Below are positions 57,904 through 64,000 of a stretch of DNA of 64,000 nt, piece by piece. Each line of letters starts with the position of its first letter. Position 1 is the stretch's first letter. A model generated the notes under the pieces. The model did no database searches. It was given only the letters and a program-made list of their open reading frames with translations, and was not told the origin of the DNA. The DNA is taken from the NCBI RefSeq assembly GCF_947496995.1, contig NZ_CANMFD010000002.1, forward strand, positions 248,001 to 312,000, written 5' to 3'. The translations under genes and the position numbers were made by a program. The stretch comes from an uncultured Roseibium sp. GTDB lineage: Bacteria; Pseudomonadota; Alphaproteobacteria; Rhizobiales; Stappiaceae.

Positions 57904-58977
57904 ATGCAAAATCGGAGGTTAACAGTTGCGGCCGCCATCGTTCTGGGGAGCACCCTGGCCGCAGGAGCCCAGGACGGACTATTCGCCGGCAAGACCATCG
58001 AAGTGGTCGTGCCGTTCGGCGAAGGCGGCGCGACATTCGTGTCGGCCAAATTCCTGGAGCCCTATCTCGAAAAGCATCTGCCCGGGAATCCTGACCTCGA
58101 TGTGGTGTCACGCCCCGGCGGCGGTTCGATTCTCGGCGCCAACTGGTTCGAGCAGAACGCCAAATCGGATGGCACGACAATCCTGTTCACCACGTCCTCG
58201 ACCGCGAACCCATTCGTTCTCGGTCAGAAAGGCGTCGAATACAAACTCGCCGACTACCGTGTCGCCTATAGCCACCCCTTCAGCGCCGTTGCCTATGTGT
58301 CGCCCGATACGGGTGTCACCAGCGCGGCCGGCATCAGGGACTCAAGCGTACCGCTGATCTACGGCGGGATCGCTGCAGCGGCCTCGGACCTTCCAGGTCT
58401 TCTGTCGTTCGAAGTGCTCGATGTCGATGTGAAGTCCGTTCTCGGTTTCAACGGCCGCGGTCCGGTCCGGCTCGCCTTCGAACAGGGTGAACTGAACATC
58501 GATTACCAGTTCACGCCGGTCTATCTGACACAGGTCGTTCCTTCCGTTGCCGAAGGCCGTGCGGTCCCGCTGTGGACAGGTGGTGCAATGGAGGACGGCG
58601 TCCTGAAAGCGCGTGATCCGATCGCGCCGGAACTGCCGTCGGTCTATGAAGTCTATGAGGAACTCAACGGCAAGGCGCCGTCAGGCATCGAATGGGACGC
58701 CTTTCAGGGCATTGCCTCGGTGACCTATGCCTACGGCCTGACCGGCTACATGCATCCGGACACACCGCAGGAGGTTCTCGACGCCTTCGCCGAAGCGGTC
58801 GCCGCGATCAATGCGGATCCGGAGTTCCAGGAGGAAAGCCAGAAAGTGACCAATGGTGCGCGGCTCAATGCCGGGCCGGACACAGAAGCCGCGGTCAAGG
58901 CTGCGCTGTCTCCGAGCGCCGAGGTGAAGGACTACCTGCGCAACCTTCTTTCCAGCAAGTTCGGCGTCACATTCTGA
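57904..58977 (+). CDS. Tripartite tricarboxylate transporter substrate-binding protein (TctC family)
   Basis: 357 residues from ATG 57904, with GGGAGGAA 8 bases upstream; signal peptide TVAAAIVLGSTLAAGAQ. The mature part starts GLFAGKTIEVVVPFGEGGAT, the TctC/Bug hallmark, then VVSRPGGGSILGANWF and QFTPVYLTQVVPSVAEGRAV. It is the periplasmic receptor for a carboxylate. It is a little longer than typical Bug proteins and has an insertion near YSHPFSAVAYVSPD. The permease gene follows 66 bases downstream. Confidence 0.88.
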   Translation: MQNRRLTVAAAIVLGSTLAAGAQDGLFAGKTIEVVVPFGEGGATFVSAKFLEPYLEKHLPGNPDLDVVSRPGGGSILGANWFEQNAKSDGTTILFTTSSTANPFVLGQKGVEYKLADYRVAYSHPFSAVAYVSPDTGVTSAAGIRDSSVPLIYGGIAAAASDLPGLLSFEVLDVDVKSVLGFNGRGPVRLAFEQGELNIDYQFTPVYLTQVVPSVAEGRAVPLWTGGAMEDGVLKARDPIAPELPSVYEVYEELNGKAPSGIEWDAFQGIASVTYAYGLTGYMHPDTPQEVLDAFAEAVAAINADPEFQEESQKVTNGARLNAGPDTEAAVKAALSPSAEVKDYLRNLLSSKFGVTF

Positions 58978-59043
58978 TCCCTGCCGATGTCTGGGCCATG
59001 CTGACATGGCCCAGACGCGGTTTCCTTTCCCCGGGACCTTTTC

Positions 59044-60978
59044 ATGATCGATAATGCGCTTATCGCGCTTGAAGCGCTCTTTGACCCTGTCCGTCTGGCC
59101 GCGCTGTTCACGGGTATGATTGTCGGAATGGTCTTCGGAATGCTGCCCGGCCTTGGCGGCGTCGCGGCGGTGTCGATCCTTCTGCCTTTCATCTATTATC
59201 TCGACCCCTATTCTGGTCTCGCCATGCTTCTGGGCGCGGTTTCGGTTGTCTACACCTCCGACACGATAACCTCCGTCCTGATCGGCGCGCCGGGCTCTCC
59301 CGCCTCCGCCCCGACCGCGATCGAAGGCCATGCACTTGCCAAGCAGGGACAGGCATCGCGGGCGCTCGGCGTCGGGTTCCTTGCGTCCATGGTCGGCGGT
59401 CTCACCGGCGCGGCGATCCTCTTCGTCGCTATCCCGGTCGCCGGACCGATCGTGCTGATGCTGTCGACGCCCGAACTCTTCATGTTCGCGCTCGTCGGCC
59501 TGTATTATGCTGCATCGATGATCGGCAAGGATCTCGCCAAAGGGCTGGCCGCTGCCTGTCTCGGGGTTCTCCTGGGGGTTGTCGGCCCGGCCCAGGCGGC
59601 AGCCGATTTCCGCTACACATTCGATCAGGTCTATCTGCTCGATGGATTTTCACTGACCATTGTCGCTCTCGGGCTTTTCGGCGTTGCCGAGGTGATTTCG
59701 ATGCTCGCCGCCGGCGGAGGCATCAGCCATGAACGCGTGAAAGTCGATCACTGGGGCGAAGGTTTCCGGGACTTCTGGAAGGCCAAGTGGCTGGTCTTGC
59801 GCGCGGCGGTGATCGGCGTTTTCGGCGGTTTCGTGCCGGCCGTCGGGGCATCCGCCTCTACCTGGGTGGCCTATGGGCATGCCATTCACTCGACAAAAGA
59901 CAAATCGCGCTTCGGCAAGGGCGAGATCCGCGGCATCGCCGCGTCGGAGGGCGCCAACAACGCCACGGTGATTTCCGACCTGGTGCCGACACTCCTGTTC
60001 AGCGTTCCGGGAGGACCGGCGGCTGCCATATTCCTCGGTGCCCTGTTCTCGTTCGGCTATTATCCCGGACCGCGCATGATTACCCAGAACCCGGACCTGA
60101 TGTTCCTGATCGTCTGGTCGGTGGCCCTGACTTCCGTGGTGGGTGCCGGATTGTGCTTTGCGATCACCCCTGCCCTTGCGCGTCTTACACGCATTCCGTT
60201 CGCGATCATTGCCGCCCCGCTCGTCCTGATCATGGTGATCGGCGCTTATCAGTCCACCTCGACGATGGGCGATATCTTCATGCTGTTCCTCCTGGGCGGT
60301 CTGGGCTGGTTGATGAAACACGGGGGCTGGCCCCGTGCGCCGGCTCTCGTCGGCTTCGTGCTCTCCGGGCCGATGGAGCAGTATTTCTGGCTGACCAACC
60401 AGATCTACGGCTGGTCATGGCTCACGCGCCCCGGCGTGCTGATCATCGGTTCGGTCATTGTCATTCCCATGCTGATCTCGTCCGTGCGCTGGCTGAGAGC
60501 CAGAGGCCGAAAAGCCGAGCCGGCGCCTGAGAATGCGCTGCCGACGCTGAACGCGCCGAGCCACGGCATCGCGCTGGTCCTGGCCGCCATCGTCTCGGTA
60601 ATGTTCGCCTACGCGCTTTGGGAAACCTTCTCCTTCAATCCGGCATCGCGCCTGATGCCGGGACTGGCAATCCTGCCCGGACTGCCGCTCGCACTCTATC
60701 TGCTCGTGCGCGGTGCCCGTGGCTACCGCAACGACTTCAGCCGCGATGCGAATGAGCTTTGGGTCCTGGTTGCGCTGTTCCTTTACGCCGTGGCGGTCTG
60801 GGCCATCGGTCTCAGCCTCCCGACCGTCGCCCTGATTGCCTGGATGCTGCTGGTGAAGGCGCGCATGCGGATCTGGACCGGTCTGATTTACGGTACGGCC
60901 GTCTTCGCGGTGATCCGGCTGCTTTTCGATCTCCTGCGAGGCGACGCGCCCGTTGGAGCCCTTATTCCCTTTAGCTGA
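59044..60978 (+). CDS. Tripartite tricarboxylate transporter permease, TctA fused to TctB
   Basis: 644 residues. The first ~500 residues are TctA, with GMIVGMVFGMLPGLGGVAAV, VLIGAPGSPASAPTAIEGHA and GIAASEGANNATVISDLVPT. From about residue 510 a TctB-like four-helix part is joined (IALVLAAIVSVMFAYALWETF, ANELWVLVALFLYAVAVWAI). In most tct loci these are two genes. It forms the membrane part of the importer with the TctC protein just upstream. Confidence 0.88.
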   Translation: MIDNALIALEALFDPVRLAALFTGMIVGMVFGMLPGLGGVAAVSILLPFIYYLDPYSGLAMLLGAVSVVYTSDTITSVLIGAPGSPASAPTAIEGHALAKQGQASRALGVGFLASMVGGLTGAAILFVAIPVAGPIVLMLSTPELFMFALVGLYYAASMIGKDLAKGLAAACLGVLLGVVGPAQAAADFRYTFDQVYLLDGFSLTIVALGLFGVAEVISMLAAGGGISHERVKVDHWGEGFRDFWKAKWLVLRAAVIGVFGGFVPAVGASASTWVAYGHAIHSTKDKSRFGKGEIRGIAASEGANNATVISDLVPTLLFSVPGGPAAAIFLGALFSFGYYPGPRMITQNPDLMFLIVWSVALTSVVGAGLCFAITPALARLTRIPFAIIAAPLVLIMVIGAYQSTSTMGDIFMLFLLGGLGWLMKHGGWPRAPALVGFVLSGPMEQYFWLTNQIYGWSWLTRPGVLIIGSVIVIPMLISSVRWLRARGRKAEPAPENALPTLNAPSHGIALVLAAIVSVMFAYALWETFSFNPASRLMPGLAILPGLPLALYLLVRGARGYRNDFSRDANELWVLVALFLYAVAVWAIGLSLPTVALIAWMLLVKARMRIWTGLIYGTAVFAVIRLLFDLLRGDAPVGALIPFS

Positions 60979-60992
60979 CGGAAGGATCTTTC

Positions 60993-61520
60993 ATGTCCGA
61001 TATGATCGACGCAGACATCATCGAACCGAGCATCGACCCGCAAACACGCAAGATCGGCGTCCGCCATGTGAAGGCAACCAACGCCGCAGGCACCCGCACC
61101 AAGATCCAGGTCAGGGACTTCGCGGCGACCTACACCGACGAGCCCGCCTCGCTCGGCGGAACCAACTCCGCCCCAAGCCCGCTCGAAACCGTGTTGATCG
61201 CCCTGGTCGGCTGTGACGGCGTCATCATCAACGGTGTCGCCAAGGCAATGAGTTTTGACTATGCTGGCGTCGATTTTACCTGCGAAAGCCAGATCGACGT
61301 GCGCGGTCCGAAAGGCGTGCCGGGCATCCGCCCCTATTTCGAAAGTGGCAAGCTCGACATCACCGTCTATTCCGACGAATCTGAAGACCGGTTCCGAAAG
61401 CTTTGCAAGAATGTCGAATTCCGCTGTCCGGTCATGAACCTGTTCGCCGCAGCCAAAGTCGATATGGATGTGACATGGATACAGAAACCGGCTTCAGAAT
61501 ACGGCGGGAACGTCGACTGA
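60993..61520 (+). CDS. OsmC family protein
   Basis: 175 residues, with GGAAGGA before the ATG, 14 bases after the permease gene. OsmC/Ohr fold: GGTNSAPSPLETVLIALVGC holds the first redox cysteine, and KLCKNVEFRCPVMNLFAAAK holds the second (RCPV motif). Members are thiol peroxidases or accessory proteins. Its place in the operon suggests a role linked to the imported compound, but it could also be stress-related. A terminator follows about 170 bases later. Confidence 0.87.
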   Translation: MSDMIDADIIEPSIDPQTRKIGVRHVKATNAAGTRTKIQVRDFAATYTDEPASLGGTNSAPSPLETVLIALVGCDGVIINGVAKAMSFDYAGVDFTCESQIDVRGPKGVPGIRPYFESGKLDITVYSDESEDRFRKLCKNVEFRCPVMNLFAAAKVDMDVTWIQKPASEYGGNVD

Positions 61521-61692
61521 TCTCTGCTTGTGTCCTCGGGTGGTCCAGCACCGGTTGGTAACGCAGATATGCCGGAAGAGATTGGGGGCGTTGCCAATGC
61601 CTTTTACCGGAAACAAGGAGCGGGTGAACTTTAGTTCGATCCTGCGCGGGAGCAGCCCTCGCGCCGGACGGGTGCCGCCGACAGGCGGTTTG

Positions 61693-61731
61693 CGGGGAAG
61701 GTCTCAACCAGTGACCCTCCCCGTCTTTTTT
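61693..61731 (+). terminator. Intrinsic terminator of the FAH-Tct-OsmC operon
   Basis: An 11-bp stem with one mismatch (CGGGGAAGGTC / GACCCTCCCCG, 9-nt loop) and a run of six T residues. It lies between the OsmC gene and the convergent glycosidase gene. Confidence 0.75.
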
Positions 61732-61743
61732 AGCTAAGGCCGG

Positions 61744-63267
61744 TTACCGGCGACGGCGCACGCGCACGCACAGATACGGATTTCCCGGCAGTTCGACACC
61801 GAAGGCCGCGTCTGGTTTTCCGCCGCGCGTGATGGCGCCATGGCGGGTGGCCACCGGCACGGGCGCCGGAACCTTTTTGCCCGGTGTGATGGTCATGTTC
61901 CAGCCATCGATGATATCGATCTCGTAGTCGCCGTCTTCCATGGGAAGGCCGGTGGACAGGACGACCGGCCGGTGCTCGCCGAGATAGACGTAGGTCAGGT
62001 CGCCCTCCTTCGACGCGGCGACGAGCCGGTGAGAGCGGAAACCGGGGATCTCGTCGACCGGGGTCAGGCCTTCCTTGACGTCCTCTTCGATGATCTTGCG
62101 CAGGAAGGCGATGCGTTCCGGGCTCTGGCCGCGCAGTTCTCCGCCCTTGGCCCACCACAACAGGTCCTGGGGATGCACATAGGTTTCACCATGCCCTGCA
62201 TAACCGCCCTTCAGAACGGTCATCCAGAAGCGGTGCACCATGGTCTCGGCCGTGATGTTGCCCCAGAACTGCAGGATGTTGCCTTCATAGTGCATTTCGT
62301 CATTGAGCACCGGCTTGCCGTATTGAGTCCGCCATTCCGGTGTTTGCGACACATCGGAATGCTGGATGCTGACGTGGCTGACCCAGGGTTTTCTGTGGTC
62401 GTAGCACAAGTCCGGATTGCCCTGGTGGATCGACTTCGGGTGCAGATACGGATCGGTTTCCTCGATGATCTGGAAGAAACGATCCCAGCGGTCCATCGGC
62501 TTCACGTCGAGCATGAAGTCGTATTCGTTGGCCAGTGACCACCAGACATTGCGATAGGCGGCGATGCGGGCGACCAGATATTGCAGGTATCGATAGTCCT
62601 GCTCTTCCGTCCACATGCAGTGATCCCAGCGATCATAGGGATGGAAGATGATGACATCCGCCTCGATATTCATCTCGGCCAGACGCGCAATCTGGTTCTC
62701 GAAATGCCGGAAAGCCTCGAAGTTCGGACGGTCCGGGTCGTATTTGCCATCTGCGCGAAGTTCATAAACGTCGTGCAGCGGCTCATTCTGGTTGTAGGGA
62801 TAGGATTTCGGCATGACGCACATGCGCAGCTTGTTGAACGCGCCCGTGTCCTCCAGCGACTTGAGGGTCTGTTCCTGCATCTCCAGCGGCTGATGGGTCC
62901 AGGCGTAACAGGTTGTCGTGAAGGGGAAATACGGCGTTCCGTCCGCATAGGCGAAATGGAACCGGTTGCGCACATGGACCGGACCGCGCACCCCTTCACG
63001 CGGCCCCGTCGCGGTAAAGCTTGCCGTTTGACCGTTGAGCGCGGCGGTCTCCGACTCGGTCGTCAGCGTCCAGTTGCCGGGATGATCCGGGCTGAAACGC
63101 ACCTTGAAGACGCCATCGCCATCGTAGAACCCGGGGACCCTGATCTTGCGGTTGTTCAGGGCGAAGACACCCCAGAACTCGTTGTCGAGATAAGGATTGC
63201 CGGGTATGTCGGCCTTAATCTCGTGTTCGAAGATATCGTATTGTGCGATCGTGGTTGCGCTGGACAT
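61744..63267 (-). CDS. DUF5060/DUF4038-type glycoside hydrolase-like protein
   Basis: 507 residues, no signal peptide. An N-terminal beta domain of DUF5060 type (residues ~10-95, IRVPGFYDGDGVFKVRFSPD) precedes a TIM-barrel-like domain with PYFPFTTTCYAWTHQ, DVIIFHPYDRWDHCMWT, and the probable acid/base site WWSLANEYDFML. KPVLNDEMHYEGN has the probable nucleophile Glu. A C-terminal beta domain follows (LTYVYLGEHRPVVLSTG). This is the layout of apiosidase-like and DUF5605 glycosidases. The ABC transporter gene 55 bases upstream suggests intracellular cleavage of an imported glycoside. Confidence 0.8.
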   Translation of the reverse strand: MSSATTIAQYDIFEHEIKADIPGNPYLDNEFWGVFALNNRKIRVPGFYDGDGVFKVRFSPDHPGNWTLTTESETAALNGQTASFTATGPREGVRGPVHVRNRFHFAYADGTPYFPFTTTCYAWTHQPLEMQEQTLKSLEDTGAFNKLRMCVMPKSYPYNQNEPLHDVYELRADGKYDPDRPNFEAFRHFENQIARLAEMNIEADVIIFHPYDRWDHCMWTEEQDYRYLQYLVARIAAYRNVWWSLANEYDFMLDVKPMDRWDRFFQIIEETDPYLHPKSIHQGNPDLCYDHRKPWVSHVSIQHSDVSQTPEWRTQYGKPVLNDEMHYEGNILQFWGNITAETMVHRFWMTVLKGGYAGHGETYVHPQDLLWWAKGGELRGQSPERIAFLRKIIEEDVKEGLTPVDEIPGFRSHRLVAASKEGDLTYVYLGEHRPVVLSTGLPMEDGDYEIDIIDGWNMTITPGKKVPAPVPVATRHGAITRGGKPDAAFGVELPGNPYLCVRVRRRR

Positions 63268-63322
63268 GGAACGTCCCTCCCTTGGCGTATTGATGTTGAT
63301 TGTCCGAGGCCCTTTAGGGCCG

Positions 63323-64000
63323 TCAGTTCAAGGTGGCCGGCGCGACGTTGCGAGGACGCCAGCGCTGACGGGTTGTGGGAATGGAATTGAGTAGAAGGCG
63401 GGTGTAGTCGTGCTGCGGATCGGACATGACGGCCTGCGCCTTGCCGAACTCGACGACCTGCCCCTTCTTCATCACGGCGATGAAATCGCTGATGTAATAG
63501 GCGGTTGCCAGATCGTGGGTGATGTAGAGGAAGCTGCGGCCCTCCTCGTCGCGCAGTTTCCTGAACAGGTTGATGATGATCATCCGGCGCGATGCGTCGA
63601 TCATGCTCACCGGTTCGTCGGCCACGATAAGGCTGGGTTCGGGTATCAGGGCCCTGGCGACGGAAATCCGCTGCAGTTCACCGCCCGAGAACTGGTTGGT
63701 GTATTTGCCGACCACGTCATTGTATTCCAGACCGACCGACGACAACGCATGGGCAACCGCATCCCTGGCGTCCTCTGCCGAAAGCCCCGCGACGCGAATG
63801 GCGGTCTCGTGAAGGTAGGCGTCGACGTTCCGGTAGCGGCTGAATGCCTCGAAAGGGTTCTGGAAAATCGGCTGGATCGATTGCAGGAACTCCCGCCGCG
63901 AGGGCCGTGAGCCTGCGCCGGCGACTTCCTTGTCGTAGACGATGGCCGAGCCGGATGTCGGCACTTCCAGCCGCAGCAAGGTCTTGGCCAGGGTCGTCTT
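63323..64000 (-). CDS. Oligopeptide/dipeptide-type ABC transporter ATP-binding protein, 5' truncated
   Basis: 226 codons visible; the start lies beyond the window. The end of Walker A (KTTLAKTLLRLEVP) is at the window edge. Q-loop SIQPIFQNPFEAFSRYR, signature NQFSGGELQRISVARALI, Walker B PSLIVADEPVSMIDAS and H-loop SFLYITHDLATAYYIS follow. The C-terminal PQHDYTRLLLNSIP is the DppD/OppF family mark, so the importer belongs to the peptide/opine/nickel class that also carries oligosaccharides. It is transcribed toward the glycosidase gene. Confidence 0.93.
   Translation of the reverse strand, partial: KTTLAKTLLRLEVPTSGSAIVYDKEVAGAGSRPSRREFLQSIQPIFQNPFEAFSRYRNVDAYLHETAIRVAGLSAEDARDAVAHALSSVGLEYNDVVGKYTNQFSGGELQRISVARALIPEPSLIVADEPVSMIDASRRMIIINLFRKLRDEEGRSFLYITHDLATAYYISDFIAVMKKGQVVEFGKAQAVMSDPQHDYTRLLLNSIPTTRQRWRPRNVAPATLN

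Overview
The window is chromosomal DNA of an alphaproteobacterium. Protein families and gene order (eno-kdsA; gyrA-coaD-two cyclophilins-queA-tgt; guaA, rsmB, guaB, rlmE) are typical of Hyphomicrobiales/Rhizobiales. The sulfatase, tripartite tricarboxylate transporter and glycan genes would suit a marine member such as a Stappiaceae (Roseibium/Labrenzia-like) bacterium. The genus is inference.

Layout. 1-4.8 kb: end of a YejA-type peptide-binding protein, a degenerate AMP-binding enzyme, a receiver-like protein and a FrnE-type DsbA. 4.8-31.2 kb: mostly housekeeping genes. These are enolase, KDO-8-phosphate synthase, GalU and a nucleotide-sugar dehydrogenase, the queuosine pair tgt/queA, two cyclophilins, coaD, gyrA, a MarC protein, a cation-efflux protein, a DksA-like protein, guaA, rsmB, guaB, rlmE and a Ppx/GppA protein with a long basic N-terminus.

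31.4-36.1 kb: a small, visibly AT-richer island inserted at the 3' end of a tRNA-Gln(CTG) gene and bounded by a 24-bp direct repeat. It holds no recognisable integrase and has three main genes. The first encodes a bacterial gasdermin-like pore former (32011-32826, +). Convergent with it is a two-gene operon: a CHAT caspase-like protease (34256-35458, -) and a protein whose first ~215 residues are an alphaproteobacterial ribosomal protein L4 homologue fused to an unrelated C-terminal half (32823-34259, -). Gasdermin plus CHAT protease is a known bacterial cell-death/antiphage pairing. The L4 fusion is the part I do not recognise from any described system. I propose it is a sensor, decoy or adaptor that links a disturbance of ribosome synthesis or translation to protease activation. 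This is the strongest candidate for an undescribed system in the window.

36.5-39.5 kb: a PPOX flavoprotein, a holin-X-like membrane protein, a YqjD-like protein and an AI-2E-family permease. 39.5-51.5 kb: a set of envelope genes, namely an octaheme cytochrome with HEAT/TPR tail, an arylsulfatase, a PafA-type phosphatase, then moxR-DUF58-DUF4381-batA-batB-batD. 51.5-55.3 kb: a KefF/KefC potassium-efflux pair and a quinone-oxidoreductase-like protein. 55.4-61.5 kb: a GntR-regulated organic-acid uptake and catabolism locus (TauE-like permease, FAH-family hydrolase, TctC binding protein, fused TctA-TctB permease, OsmC). 61.7-64 kb: a DUF5060/DUF4038-type glycosidase and the truncated ATPase of an oligopeptide/oligosaccharide ABC importer.

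Functions rest on motif and family recognition by eye. No database search, structure prediction or GC calculation was run.
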